Origin: Vitis vinifera
Taxonomy: Eukaryota > Streptophyta > Magnoliopsida > Vitales > Vitaceae
Direction: 5' to 3'
NCBI RefSeq assembly: GCF_030704535.1
Contig: NC_081810.1
Coordinates: forward strand, 806,501-870,500
Length of the DNA stretch: 64,000 nt
The notes under the pieces are model-generated. The model ran no database searches. It had not been told where the DNA came from and saw only the letters and a list, made by a program, of their open reading frames with translations. Below are positions 1 through 13,400 of this stretch, piece by piece; position 1 is the stretch's first letter, and every line of letters starts with the position of its first letter. Position numbers and translations under genes: made by a program.

Positions 1-1189
1 TTGTTGTAACAGTCTTGAACAAATTTTCCTCTGCATCATTATGTTGGATAAGATTTTGGATTTGTTTGTCCCATCTTTATATTACAGCAACTGTGGGGTA
101 CATGTTCACTTTCAACACTTTCAATGGTGGTTAAGAGGCAATGATGAATGCCTTCAACCATCATCTTATCAATCATGAAAACTACTAATTTTGTCACGAA
201 AATTCCGGATTAACATAATTATCAAGACGAATGCTTTTCACATTCTTGTCTCCTACCATATTAGAAAATAATGTAACTTGTTGCAGAAAACAGGGTTGCA
301 CTCAGAACACAATTGTGCAAGGTGATTTCATTTTATGAAGATATGCAATAAGTTTTTATAATCATCCTATAAATATCGTCTACTTTGAGTTTAAAGGGTT
401 TTCTTATGATTTTAAAATATGTTTAACATGGGAATTAATAATTGTTTGGTGGCGGTTCCTTGGTGGACCCATCTTTCATGCACACTTCAACCCTCCTTCT
501 CTCTCTCTTTTTTTTTTGGCCTACAACCTTATTATTTTGTTTCACAAATAATCTTCTTTGGATTAATACCTGTAATCTCAATTAATGGGAGAAATAAATA
601 ATCCTAATTTAAAAAAAAAAAAAAAACTTCAAATCTTCAAATTATTTTACCTTTTTCTTTTCAACGGAAGTTCTATAAATATATCTTATTCAAACTTTAT
701 TGGAGCTCGCAAAATCTCTTCTGTTTTGATTATGTCCTTCCCCTTTAAAAGCATGGGAGGAAAAATAGTCAAAATATTTTCCTAAAAGGAGAAAGTATAA
801 AAATAGAAAATATTTAATTGAATTCAGTCGCCACCTCAATGGGTGTGCCAAGGGACAGTATGATAGCAACCCCCCAAAAAATTAAAGAAAAATAAGAAAA
901 AAAAAAAAATCAGTGATACAAAACAAACCACCAAATTAGGGTTTTGAATTTAAATAGCAATGAGGAGATGAATCTCCCCCTACCCTCCAAAAAAAAATGA
1001 ACAGTTGTTCACATCTGGACCCACCAAACAAATTGGATATAAAAAAACAAAAGATCGAAAATAAAGTGAGAATCTCCTTTGACTCAAGTACCAACATTAT
1101 CATTCATGATGGAAAATCAATCAATCTTCTCATTTTTTTTCTCTCTTCTTTTAAATGCTTCTTTAACCACAGAACACAAAACACAACAC
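1..1189. other. Intergenic DNA upstream of the LOG gene
   Basis: AT-rich DNA with several A and T runs and no open frame that resembles a known protein. It includes the distal promoter of the cytokinin gene that follows. No repeat element was recognised in it. Confidence 0.5.
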
Positions 1190-1274
1190 ATGGTATATAT
1201 ACTCTCCTAAAAACCCCAAGAATACTCTCTCAAATTCTAAAGAATCCCAATACAACTTGTCTACCTCACATGCC

Positions 1275-1305
<31 letters not shown>
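1190..1305 (+). promoter_or_regulatory. Putative core promoter and AT microsatellite of the LOG gene
   Basis: A TATATATA stretch at 1194-1201 is the best TATA-box candidate, about 190 bases before the start codon. This would place transcription start near 1225-1235. An (AT)n run at 1282-1305 would then lie inside the 5' leader. The placement is inferred from spacing only. Confidence 0.35.
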
Positions 1306-1389
1306 GGAGGGTGGGGACTGATGAGAAGACTTGGCTCCTAAAAAAGAAATGTGGAGTGGTTTTGGAGGAGGTGAAGAGGCAAAATAGTA

Positions 1390-2478
1390 ATGGGAAAGTT
1401 CAAAAGGGTGTGTGTGTACTGTGGAAGCAATTCAGGGAACAGAAAGATATTCAGTGATGCAGCTCTTGATCTTGGAAGAGAAATGGTATTATCATTATTA
1501 TTGTGTTTTTTATCTTCTTTGATTATCGTCCATACAAAAGTTCAACAATGGTTTTTTGAGATTGGGAATTGCAGGTTGAGAGGAGGATGGATCTCATCTA
1601 TGGAGGAGGGAGTGTTGGGCTAATGGGTTTGGTTTCTCAGAAGGTCTATGATGGTGGCTGCCATGTTCTTGGGTAAGTGGATCATCAACCAAAATTGATT
1701 AAAAAAGAAAAGAAAAAGAAACTAACTTTTATTTATTTATTTATTTTGTGGGTTTTGATTTTATTTGTATTATCTTTCGTTAAAAAAGAGTGATTCCAAG
1801 GGCTCTGGTTCCAATAGAGATATCAGGGCATGCGGTTGGGCAAGTGGTGATTGTTTCTGACATGCATGAAAGAAAGGCAGAAATGGCTTCTAGGGCTGAT
1901 GCCTTCATTGCACTTCCTGGTATGTCTCTCTCTCATTTCTATATATAAACCAAAATCATCTTACTTTTACTTCACAAAAGAGTGGAGTTGGGAATTCTTC
2001 CAGAAGAAGATCAGAGTGTTCTTCCTTGGAGAGACTTTTTACCATCATCAGAGTTGTAGTATTGAAATAAAAGAGAAAAACTAATTGCTACTTTTGATTA
2101 AACTAATAATAATAATTATCATATGAAGTTATTGGACTACTAAGATCCTGAGGTTTCATTAAATTTATTAATCAATCAAACTATGATTTATCTCTTCTAC
2201 CTTTTTTACATATTCATATATATTCTCTTATCATGTAACTTTATGCAAAATTAAGAATATTTTTTAATTATTGTTGATGGGGGTGGTTTTTTGTATTTAA
2301 TATTTTTTATGGGTTATTGGTGGAAGGTGGGTATGGAACAATGGAGGAACTCCTTGAGGTGATAGCATGGGCTCAGCTTGGGATCCATGATAAGCCAGTA
2401 AGTCAATTTTATTAGTTTATTTATTTTTAAATATTGTTTTATTTTATTCAAAAAAGTAGTAGGGGTTTGGTTAAGTTG

Positions 2479-2516
<38 letters not shown>

Positions 2517-5163
2517 TTATTTTTGTAAGTTCCCCTCCACACCAAAACAAAGCATATAAGATGCTGCCATTGAGTCATTGACCTTAGCCTAATATTTTAA
2601 AATAATTTCCACAAGCTTATCAATGAAGCTCCTTCAACTTTTTATTTATTATATCTTTTTGAAGCAAGTGTTTTGGATCCTTAAGAAACATCTATGACTT
2701 TGATTTTTTGTTTTATTTAAAGCACTCATGAGTCATGACACTCAATCCATATGGGATTTTTTGATCCCACCTCATTAGATTTCTTGGTCAACATCAAATC
2801 AACTTTTAAATTCTTTACTATTTAAATCTACTTTGATATGGAAACTTTTGTTTCACATCTCATAAAACCTACAATAATTTGGATGGTTTACAAATTCTTC
2901 TAGAATGTAGTTTTTTATTCTTTACAACCAAAAATGATTTTTTTCACTTACAACATTTTTTTACTAAAATAAAATTTTGATATATTTGTAAAATTTTTAT
3001 AACAACAAAATTTTGGCATATTTGCAAAAACCTATAAGTGTTTTTTTTTTCCTAATAAATATTCATTATATTTTCAAAAAAAATTTATTAGATGTTTTCA
3101 TTATATTTCCATAAGCATAGAAATAAGATGTTATTTTTATTTCCTATATTTTTAATTAGTTATCAAAACTGAAAATAAAGTTTTGATTCTCACAAAAATA
3201 AAAAATCAAAATCAAAATCAAAAAATCAAAATCTACTTTCCGTCAATAGATTTTGATTTCTCATTTTCTTGCAATGAGATTTATCTCAATTCTCATTGTA
3301 CACTCCTTAGTCCTTACACACTGACTTACAAAATCTTTGACCTTTATTTTTCATCCTCTTCATGTTAATCCTAGATTTTTTTCCATTGATTTTCCCTTGT
3401 CACATCAATCCTACGCAAAGGGATAAACAAAAAATCAAAACAAAACCCACCCTAGAACCCCAAATTCAATACTGAAAAAGAAAGAAAATTGAGAACCCCA
3501 ATTAAATAAAGAAATTTGAAAAAACTTCAAATCATAACAGTTGGAATTCTTAAAGCAAGAATGAAATTCATAGCTGTATGGCAATATAGTTCAATTATCT
3601 AGCTAGTAGAATTTGACAGCCATCCAAATTGAAAGGGACAGGCATGAGATTCGAGATAGACTTGAGTCCTTGACACCCATTTTCTTTTTTAATAAATAAA
3701 AACCCTAAATTGTTTTCTCAGTTGTACTTTCCATCATGAGACCAAAATTGAAAAGAGAATTGTGAGTACACTTTTCATTCCAAGTTAAGACAAAAAATCA
3801 AATTATCATTGGCCTGAAGACGAGTTCAATGTTCTTAGACAACTCTCAAAGATAATCCATCACTTGCTTCAATGCTTGGACTTTGTCACAGACAGGTTAC
3901 TGCAGCAATAATTGCAATGCATTTTTTTATTTATTAAAATATGTTAACGGTGAGCAATATATTGTACAATATTATATAAAATTAAAGATATTTATTCTTC
4001 ATATTTTATGAATTATTTTAATTTCATCATTTTAAAAGTTAAATTCAACATAAAATACTTTTTATGCATGAAAGCAAACCTTTGATGATATAAGCCACAT
4101 CTGTGTTAGGGAGGCCCAAAAAATGAGCATTTGGTTGTTACTTTAAACAAACCAATCACAACAAAATCTTAATGACTTAGGACTAGGACCAGGGTATGGA
4201 TGATCAAGTTGTCGCCCACACCAATGAATGACTCCTCTATAAGGGTTTCTTGTATTCTATTTGTCTAAATATCAAGTTTTAACAACAGTTTTTAAGAATA
4301 GTTATTTATCAAGTTGAAGAGTAAAATTCTATCCAAGAGCTCGAGTTTTGAGAACAGTTCTTAGGAACAGTTCTTTATTGATTTGAAGAGTAAAATCCCA
4401 TCCAGGAACTCAATTCTAAACAGTAGTTTTCTTTATGCTTTCTTTGCGAAGGCACTCTGATTTTATAGATAATGCAATGCTTTAGACCTATTCTCTGTGT
4501 TTCGAATTGCCCCTGAGAATACTCTATAAAAGAACACTTGAAAATACCTCAAATTTGTTATAAAAAATACTATTTTATAACAAATTCTCAAAAAACTGTT
4601 TTCAATCTACAATTTGTTGGACATGCTTTTTGACTTGCAAAACTCCTTTCTGCTATGAAAAAACAAAAAAAAACTATTTTACAAACATATGCCTAGCTGG
4701 CCCTAAAGGTTCATTTTGGATCCAGAAGTTCATTTTTTTTACTGGAAATGGGCTCAAGGGAAGCCTGCTTATCTATCCCATAAACAAAATCTATGTATAG
4801 TTACTTTACTGTTAAGAGCCTATATGATAATTAATGTCAAATGTATAAACACAAACAGGTGGGTCTCCTAAATGTAGATGGCTACTATGATTGCTTGCTT
4901 GGGTTATTTGACAAAGGTGTAGAAGAGGGATTCATTAAGCCATCAGCTAGAAGCATTGTAGTCTCTGCAAAAACTGCTAGAGAGCTGATACAGAAGATGG
5001 AGGTATCTCTAATCTAAAGCTTCATTCCTCAACAAAGATAACATAATTGACATCGATGAGATGAAACTTAAATTTGTTTGTGCAGGATTACATACCTTTT
5101 CATGATCAAGTGGCACCAACTCAAAGCTGGAATGCAGGAGAACCCAACGCCACGAACTCATAG
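1390..5163 (+). CDS. LOG: Cytokinin riboside 5'-monophosphate phosphoribohydrolase (LOG family)
   Basis: LOG enzymes release active free-base cytokinins by removing ribose 5'-phosphate from cytokinin nucleotides in the cytosol and nucleus. Six coding exons read through: 1390-1485, 1575-1672, 1789-1919, 2327-2397, 4859-5002 and 5086-5163. All junctions are GT-AG and in frame, giving 205 residues, near the usual 210-220. Visible motifs are the N-terminal VCVYCGS, a GGGSVGLMG loop at about 42-50, the family signature PGGYGTMEE at 108-116, and the Arg93/Glu116 pair where LOG enzymes keep their catalytic residues. [11 protein letters not shown] at 88-98 is also typical. The start is the first ATG in frame with the conserved N-terminus. 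Intron 4 is long (2461 bases). The sequence resembles the LOG8-type subgroup, but the paralogue assignment is inference. The gene looks intact. Confidence 0.95.
2398..4858 (+). other. Long intron 4 of the LOG gene
   Basis: AT-rich intron with a (TTA)n microsatellite at about 2481-2516. At about 4265-4420 there is a short imperfect internal duplication of a segment containing GAAGAGTAAAAT. No coding sequence or recognisable transposon was seen, so its length appears to come from simple AT-rich growth. Confidence 0.6.
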
Positions 5164-6925
5164 CTACTGCTTTTCTTTGATCCTGAGAGGAAGAGGAAAT
5201 TTCTTGTCGTAATATAACATTTATAAATCATTTGTGACATGGGTCATGCGATTGAACAAATTTTATACAAGAAAATGATGCATTTTAGAGAAGGGGCTTG
5301 TGTCCTGTTTATGTTGATCAAACCCTTTGGTGGATACAGAAAGCATGGTATGCAGTAGCTCTGTTCAATTTCTCTGCTACTGATAGAGTTAATCCAGAAT
5401 ATAAAAATACAAAACGGTGGATAAACAAAAGAAGGATGGTGACAATGCATATAAGAAAGCACATTACAGTATTCTACTAACATGAGTTACATTGGAAAGG
5501 TAAATATCAATGGAAGGCCTTCAGCCATAGCCAAATCCAAGTGTTGCACATATTTGATGATGGTGTTCATTGCCCGAAATCCAGTCGTAGTTTCCATATA
5601 GAGAGAAATCTTAAAGATGCCAACGCCTCCCATCATATGCTTAGCTCCTCCTGGTAAGTGGTGAGTTCCCTTGAGTATGGGGACAACATTAGTCATGGGT
5701 ATTTCCCTCCTCTAAGGAGGAATCAGGTGAAAGAGGTAGCAAGAAGATCAGCATTTTCCTTATCCCTGAAAGAATTCACTTGCTAGGTCGCCTAGATTGA
5801 AGGGATGGCCAAAGGAAATCTTAGCAAAGGTCGATTATGATGAACATGATGGGCCAAAGAAAAATACAAACAGATTTTGTTCTATTCTAAACAACTTTTA
5901 AATTGTAACAAGGGCATCTGCTTGGGCAATATCTCAGAATTACAAACACCTCCAAAGAGAAAAAAAGAAGGGCTGGAGATACAGGTACCTGCATATATCT
6001 AACGAGAAGAAGGCACATCTAAAATTCTATGCAGGAAAAAGCACATCTATTTTGTAGATTCTCTGCACTTAACCGTAAGTCTACATGTGCAAACCATTTG
6101 GAATAAGAAATTTTGTTACAGGTCTTCATTTTTTTTTATGCTGGAAAAGGTGAAACATACAGGTAAAAGACAACAGTAAAAAAATAAAGAAAAGAATGGC
6201 TTACCCCTCCTAGCTTATATATCAGTATCAGAAGCATCAATAGTTTGGCCAGATCAGCATAAACAGGTTATATTGAGTTGAAGAAGCAGTCAGCAAAAAG
6301 ACTGATTGAGACCATTCAACCACATAATCCTAATGCAATGATACCAAGTAGAGTTCACAGGATCGAAATTCATTGAAGATCAAATAAAGAGAACACTCAT
6401 CATCTTCATATGAAATTACATATCAGGGCAGCCTTTGTAAAGCACAGATCAGAAGCCAAACAGCGACCGTAAGGAAGCAAGCAACATCTGGTGCAAGTGC
6501 CCATACATTTGTGGGTCTTTCCCAGGTATTAACATGGAAGTGTGTTGGTTTGCAACCGATACAAAAAGTTTGATAGGATCCATACAAGCTAGATGTTTAT
6601 ATTAGCATTTAGCCATTTGGGCTCTCTAGTTCCTGTCGTTTTTTGTAATTGAAGTACAGTGCATGTAGTGAATACACATCTGGGAAGAAACAAAACGAAA
6701 GAACTCATTTACTTCAGGAAATTTCAACAAAAGACAACAGAATGAAGTGATAGACATAATATTTTGAATCTACAGTACAAATTCAGGCTTCTCATGGGCA
6801 CTGGAAATTGCCAATCAACATATAAAAGAACAAAGTGCTATTACAAGAAGACTGAAATGAACCCAGCAATATCATCCCAAAACTGAATGAAGAACTAAAA
6901 GCAATAAATGGCATCCCCAACCTGG
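5164..6925. other. Convergent 3' flanks of LOG and the SUB1-like gene
   Basis: The LOG gene ends at 5163 and the next gene ends at 6926 on the other strand, so this holds both 3' untranslated regions and spacer. A 69-codon open frame at 5487-5696 (-) matches no family I know and is probably chance. Confidence 0.5.
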
Positions 6926-8602
6926 TCAGCACGTATTAATACCATCCTTGCAATCCTTGGTCAAGTTATAGAATGTTTCCACCCGTGTTTTTGCTCTGTA
7001 AAGAACCTCAGTATCCACTGCCACTTTCATGTATCCATCAAATTCAACAGGACGGCCCCGATTTAGAAGCCTCGTTTCATTGTACCAGTCACTTGTATTT
7101 CCCCACAACTCCTTGTAATCATCAAGCAAATGAACCTTGTATTGAGACCTCAGTTTATCAAAATAATTATAAAATGGCTCGTTGGTTGCAATATACAGGT
7201 TCCTCCATGGATGAACCATCTCCTTCAGCTTAGCAAGGAGGGCGTCAGGTGAAGTATCAGAATCCAAATGGGGCCATAGCTCTTTATTCTGTGCTTTCTC
7301 ACCTCGAACCACATGGACTGCATCAAAATCCCAGTCCATTCGCCCACTGATCTCTGTAACAATATTCATCAACCGTTTTGATTTCCACAGTGCATGCCAT
7401 GGCCTCTGAATATACTTTGCAGCTTGCCCTTCACATACTCTATACCAATAATTTTCTGGCTCCGGTGCATCAAACTGCCTATAGATAATTGTGCTCCTAT
7501 CCTTACTTAGTTGCATTGGTGTAACCTTATAGGTCGCAACCTTTCTAACTGGAACTTTCCTTTTCCGCGAATGATCCCACTTTTTCCAATCTCTCAAAAA
7601 CTCTCCCTCCTCAACGATTGATGCCACCTCCTTAAGATGCTCGAAATCAAAATAATACCGAAAATCCTTTCCTTCCTCATCCTTATTACTTGGATTATAC
7701 GTTGCTGCCAAACAGATACTCAAATCCATCACAAATGTCCTGTTCAAATACTGAGCCTCCCCAAGGCCACACAAGAAACTCCAAAGAAAATGATTCATCC
7801 CTTTACAATAATCCCCTCCACGTGAATAATACAAGTACTTCCCCTTCCGAAAAGTCATCTCTGATCCCAAAACTGGGATCGTATCATTGATCTCTTCATC
7901 ACGGACTGGTGGGGCAATTCTACCAATGCCCCCACCACTCCTCGTGGCATTAACTCTACTCCTTTGCCGCCGAGCATTGACACCGGAATGCCAACCATTT
8001 GCACCAGTCACACGATACGTGCAATTCTCACCTACACCAATCCTAAACCTCCTAAAATCCCTATACTTCCGCCATGATTTCTCCTTCTTGTTCCGAAACC
8101 TCCACGACACATCACACTCATTTGGAGCCGATCCGCTCACCGGTGTCTGATACTCCAAAAACACAATTGCCTTAAAAAACCTCAAGTTGAACCTCTCGAT
8201 AGCAATCAAAACACGAGGGTCCGAACAATTCACCGGCCCTGTCAGATCACAATCCGATTTCAATGACATATTGGTCACCCTCTCCTCCTTCTCCTCAATC
8301 ACCGCCTCGGTGATCGGCATGACGGCCGGAGCAACCGCGGGGGTCTCAGCGACCCCGAAATCAGGCAAATCCTCGCCGGTTTTAAGGACGGAATTGTCGT
8401 TCTGGAAGGTGGCGTTGTGGAATTGGGTGAAGAGTTTGGTGAGGGCCGGTGAGGATTCCAGCCATGGATCTGGAGGCTGGTAGGTGATTGCAATTACAGT
8501 GAAGATGAGAACAGCGAAGACGAAGACTGAGAAGCAGACATTGCTAATCACTTTGATTAGGTTTTGCCCAATGGGCTCAGTCAAATTGGAGTCTTCTTTC
8601 AT
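6926..8602 (-). CDS. SUB1-like / O-fucosyltransferase-like type II membrane protein
   Basis: A 558-residue intronless coding sequence. Residues about 18-41 form one hydrophobic segment after a short N-terminus, as in type II Golgi proteins. The C-terminal half has features of plant O-fucosyltransferase-like folds: YYSRGGDYCKGMNHFLWSF, then HVVRGEKA (an arginine-containing motif) and NLYIATNEP. Several N-x-S/T sites fit a lumenal domain. Arabidopsis relatives are annotated as calcium-ion-binding proteins, and SHORT UNDER BLUE LIGHT 1 (light signalling) belongs here as far as I recall. Enzyme activity is unproven. I chose the ATG at 8602. The frame is open 15 codons further upstream but has no ATG there, and that stretch crosses a probable leader intron. 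The assignment to the family is firmer than any function. Confidence 0.85.
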   Translation of the reverse strand: MKEDSNLTEPIGQNLIKVISNVCFSVFVFAVLIFTVIAITYQPPDPWLESSPALTKLFTQFHNATFQNDNSVLKTGEDLPDFGVAETPAVAPAVMPITEAVIEEKEERVTNMSLKSDCDLTGPVNCSDPRVLIAIERFNLRFFKAIVFLEYQTPVSGSAPNECDVSWRFRNKKEKSWRKYRDFRRFRIGVGENCTYRVTGANGWHSGVNARRQRSRVNATRSGGGIGRIAPPVRDEEINDTIPVLGSEMTFRKGKYLYYSRGGDYCKGMNHFLWSFLCGLGEAQYLNRTFVMDLSICLAATYNPSNKDEEGKDFRYYFDFEHLKEVASIVEEGEFLRDWKKWDHSRKRKVPVRKVATYKVTPMQLSKDRSTIIYRQFDAPEPENYWYRVCEGQAAKYIQRPWHALWKSKRLMNIVTEISGRMDWDFDAVHVVRGEKAQNKELWPHLDSDTSPDALLAKLKEMVHPWRNLYIATNEPFYNYFDKLRSQYKVHLLDDYKELWGNTSDWYNETRLLNRGRPVEFDGYMKVAVDTEVLYRAKTRVETFYNLTKDCKDGINTC

Positions 8603-8781
8603 GGGGGTTTTCGCTCGGAGAAACCCTAGGATATGAGATTCTATCAAAGAATGAATCTTAGAGCAGAAAGAGAGAGCTAGGGTAAGGGTTTGCTTACCTC
8701 AGATGCGTAGATGAATTGGAGTTGAAGCCATGGGAGTGATTGGAGATGGATGGTTTTTGCTTCACTGTTACTCTCTTTTCT
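8603..8781 (-). promoter_or_regulatory. 5' leader with short uORF and 72-nt intron
   Basis: Reading the minus strand, a short uORF runs from an ATG at 8731 to a TGA at 8699 (peptide MASTPIHLRI). The next bases form a good donor (CTGAG|GTAAG, intron start 8697). A CCTAG acceptor at 8626 gives a 72-nt intron ending 24 bases before the main ATG. The uORF stop overlaps the exon end, so it is kept in the spliced message and could lower translation of the main frame. The intron is short for a plant but possible. cDNA was not available. Confidence 0.5.
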
Positions 8782-10446
8782 ACTCTCACTCTCTACATTT
8801 TGAAGTTTCCACGTAAAATTACATATTTGCCCCTCTTCCACAGTCTCATTTTGTATGAACAGAGAGCATTTTTGTTTCTTTGCGTTTTATTGCAAATTTA
8901 TTAAACTTATTATTTTTTAGGTTGGAAATCTTTTTGTACCTAAAAAAATATTTTAAGAAGACTTTTCGAAAAGACACTTAAAAAGGCTTATTTTAATAAC
9001 TTTTATGAAAATACCTTTTAAAAACAATCATTTGATAAACTAAAATTTATTTTAGAATTTTAATAAAAAAATAATTTTATTTGCTTATTATCTATGAAGT
9101 GTTACAAACTTATATACCATACAAAATCTTCAAAACATCCTTCATATTTTCAAATGATTGCTCATAATGCTTTATAAAAACAACTTAAAATATCTTATAT
9201 TTGTTTCTTAAAACAACTTGTTTTCAAAATAAATTTTATAAATTCCTTTTTACTGTCAAAATTTTATAAATGCATTAAGTTTTGTTCTAACAAATAAAAA
9301 ACTTATTTTTAAGTATTTTTAGATTTTAAAGTTAGGTTAAAGATTTGGTAAGATGGGTAGAAAATGTTGTTTGCGTGTGACTTTCAGGGTTGTTGCAATG
9401 ACAAAGACCACAAACTTGTTTGAAAAATTTGAAAACCAACCAAACCCTTAAACCATGAAAATGACATTGAACCCTAAAAAGAGGAGTTTTGTGGGAAAGT
9501 AGGGTTTTTTTTCCTAACTTTTTAATTTTGATTTAAAATTGCAATGACAATGATGGTTTCGCCATTGTCATTGCACTTTTAAAATATTAATATAGAGTTG
9601 ATTTTACTCATAAATTTATTTCATTTATAAAATTAATTTTTTAAAGAGATTTTACATAAATATCTTTAACAATATTTTAACACTAATGAAAATATTTATT
9701 ACAAGGGTGCTAATTTATGAGATTTAAAATCTAAGGCTGTCAATGAAATTAATCATATAATTTATTTATTTTTTATTTTTTATAATTAAGTAAGGTATCT
9801 TTGTATACACTGCTATTGTTGTTTTACACTTCTAGAAATTTGCATTTGATTTAGAAAACATTTATTAAAAATGCATTTGATTAAAAATAATAAAAATTGC
9901 TTTCAAAAAATAAAATATGGATGTTTAATTTTTGCTCATGTTAAAAATGTAAAATATAAATATAATCAACTAAAATAAATTGGTTTGTAATATTTAAATA
10001 TATCCACCTATAATTCATAATATAATAAATAAACAAATATTTTATTTTACTTTGACTTTTTAAAAGATTTTTCAAAGATTTTTACTAAAAGTTTGGACTT
10101 TAAGATATTATTAGTGACTGATTGGAACCTAAGATCATGTGTCACTTCTGACCTGACCAATTGGGCTACCTATTTTCGCGGTGCGGTCTTTGAACATAAT
10201 TTTTAAAAACGGCTATCAATTGTTTTGATGAACAAAATTTTGTTTAAGAATTTCAACATGATTTCTTATTATTTTCTACATGGGGTTTACATATCTCATA
10301 GAAGAACCATTGAAAACTTAGCAACTTGTTCATTCTTACTCTGCTGGCTGAATATAGCTATCCTGTACATGTATATGGAAAGAAGCCCTATCTATGCAAA
10401 CCCAGAACTTGGGGGTTCAAAAGCTACACAATAGAAAATACCGGTT
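8782..10446. other. AT-rich spacer between the SUB1-like gene and PTC52 A
   Basis: Promoter of the SUB1-like gene on the left and the PTC52 A 3' flank on the right. It is mostly low-complexity AT-rich DNA. The only recognisable item is a SINE-like piece near 10090-10185. Confidence 0.5.
10090..10185 (-). mobile_element. Truncated tRNA-derived SINE-like fragment
   Basis: On the minus strand an A-box-like TAGCCCAATTGG (10157-10168) is followed after about 27 bases by a B-box-like GGTTCCAATC (10120-10129). Shared words such as TTGGTCAGG and CACATG, in the same order, link it to the clearer SINE at 43549-43761, with an internal deletion. Ends and target duplications are not clear. Confidence 0.4.
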
Positions 10447-13400
10447 TCATCTAAGAGCATGGTTGTAGTCATGGAAGTGGAAGATTTTGTAGATGAAGTG
10501 AGACAACCACCTTGAAGCAGCAAAGCATATGACTGCCATGGAGACCAGTGCAGTTCTAGCAGCAACCGACATCAGGCTTTGCTTAGTTGCAGCAACGATC
10601 CCAATTGAAGCAACTGAGATGACTTGTAAGACAACCTCGAGCGCATTCAGACCTTTGATTGCCACTCTGCAACTGCTGCAGTTCACCACATGAGACCAGT
10701 ACCTGAAAGAATGAAGTTTCAATGTTATTTCTGTATGCTGCTCGTTCGCTCTTGTTTGAAAATTTTATATGCAAAAGCCAGGAGAACATGGGTATTCATC
10801 AATATGACAGAACGGTCATGCTATTTAGCTATGTGAAGGGATAGGAAAAGAGATAGAAACATGGAGATGGTAACAAGTTGTCCTGAAAATTTTCAAGATC
10901 AGGTAGTGCGTTATATGAATTGAAGTCTGGGTTTTTGATGGTTAATGTGATACCTGTCCATTAGCTGCTCTCTAGGAGGAGTTGGGGGAAGAGCTCCACT
11001 GAACTTGGTTCCCCAGTCAACTTGACCCCCTGCATACTTGTTTAACCACTTTCTGAAGCCAACCACACAGGCATCTGACTTTGTTGGCACAAAACAAGCT
11101 TTTTGCCAGTTGGAAGGGCCAATATCCATTATCTTGCGCTCCTACAGAGGAAAAAAACTCGGGAATATTAACTAAATGAGCTAGAAGGTCTTTCCTGAGA
11201 CTCCATACACTTCACAGGAAAATATGATGCAGACAGCAGCCATAGTAGTTGATGGATAGATGGTATCAAACAGATTTCTTCGTGTTAATGGACAAATATA
11301 TCTGAGTAATGGACAATTGAACACGGTATGGAAAACATTGCAGCTGTGTGGTTATTGTGTTGAGAGCTCATCCTGCAGATGGAGTAATGATTTCTGTAGC
11401 GGCAGATGGAAACAAGGGAATTCTAACAAACTCGACTGAATTTTCCATAGCCAAAGTGAGTGACTCATACAAACAAATGGAGCCTAAATTTGATCAATTC
11501 AAACTCGTGATAATATCATTGGTTATGATGTCTAGCAACATAAGGGGCATCACAAAACAAGAATCCCAAGTAAACCCTTAAAACTCTTAAGGAGCATTTG
11601 TCAAAATGATTGTTCTAATAAAAATCTTGATCAGTAAATTTATAAACCAATAAAATTATCCATATTGAAAACAGAGGAAAAACGAAAAAGGAAACAGGAC
11701 GAATAATATGATCATCTTCTCTTCTATGGGCCAGCTTCCAACAACAATGGCTAATTTGTCAGTGTATGTTCTGAATCCGGAACCTATTATTAGGGTTGAT
11801 GTGTATCATAGGTCATTCTACCCAAATAGCAAAGATATCTAATAATAGTCACCTACTTAGGACACAGAAAATAAACTTCAGACCAAGAGATGAGAGTTAC
11901 CTCCACATGAAGAAGATACAAGTCGGAATCTAGAATGAGGTTCTGTCCCACATGAAACATCCATCGGGGAACCACTCGGTCAACCCAAACTCCAAAATTT
12001 CTTGGAAAGGTCCATATCAGTCTGCTATTACCCGGACTAACTGGAATGCAAATAAAAATCAGAAGCATCCTTCGTTGCACCTCCTGAAACAGTCATGACA
12101 GACATGAATTGAAGTGCTAAAATCACAAAGGGAAAAACTAAACTACTATTGATAAATTTGATGTGGATTAGAACAGACTGATAAGCAACCTTTTTGGTTT
12201 CCACTGATGATGCAGAGCCATTAGTTTTATCTATGAAAAGATCGCTAGAAACATAAAACACACAAGGTGGTATAAATTTGCTAGTACCCCCCTCTTGCTT
12301 TCCAATGAAACCACTGCGATCTAATTTCTGTATTTTCATTTCCAACGGTCTGCCCCCTTCTCTGTCAGCCTTAACTGTGAAAGAAACTGAGTCTCAGTCA
12401 TATGTACTTCAATACCAACCAGACAAGAAAATCATAACTACAAATAAGCTCTATATAGAAGTGCTTATCTTTTTTTCTGGGATGGCACTGTCATTATTCC
12501 ATAATGTGCATAGGGAACATGAGCAGGGTCCATTAGATTTTCAATCAGAACCTCGTACCTGAAAACACCAATTTAATTTCCCTAGCATAACTGATCAGTG
12601 AGAAACCAAAAACAACAATTCTACATGCTTGTTTCTGTAATCAAGGTGTTTTATAGAAACTTCAATTGAAGATGATGAAGACGAAGACTGTCACAAGGAT
12701 TCAAAAATCATAGCTTCTCTTCTTTCCTTTTATCTTTATTTTTATTAGATTTATGCAATCATTTTGATGGTAGAAACATGAAGGTAGTAGAAAAAAGTGC
12801 CCAGCTATATCATTGCATACCCGTATGGAATCTCTCTGTTACCCATTAACCTAGTATACGAGGGGTCATCCAATTCTGGGATGTAGGGAGGCTTGTTCTT
12901 CATAAGAATGTCTTTGTATTGAGGATCCGTATTTGGCCAAAACCAGACAATGTCATTCTGCACAGTACTTGGATAAACAGATACACATGCTTTCTTGAAT
13001 GTGTGAACCTGCATATTTTGTTGGAAAATGGAAAGTTCAATCAGATGACATTGGCCTGAAACTAGAATAACATACAGAAACTGAAGTAGACCGCAATTCT
13101 TCACATCTACTGGCTACTCCAATGAAGGGTTATCTTAAGCTAATAGTACCATAGCAGTATGCTTCTGTTCCAAAGTCCCCAATCTTTGGTGCCATAAAAT
13201 TTCAAAAGGTGAATATCATAATCAATTGGGTCTGAATAGAATAGAGCATCTTGAGAAGGGAAAAGAGAAAGGGGCTGTACTCTGCAACCATGGAAAAGAG
13301 GAAGGGCAAGAATCTACTACCATGGTGCACAATTGGGAAGCAAAAAAAAGGTCTATTATTGGCAAGTGATTACCGGAGGACCATCTGGTGGGGCCTGTGG

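Noticed and set aside
5487-5696. Minus-strand 69-codon open frame (contains KGTHHLPGGAKHMMGG)
   Set aside because: No known family, no splice context, and it lies in the 3' flank between convergent genes.
7637-8483. Several plus-strand open frames of 60-100 codons
   Set aside because: They lie opposite the SUB1-like coding sequence, lack family similarity and are antisense shadows of a real gene.
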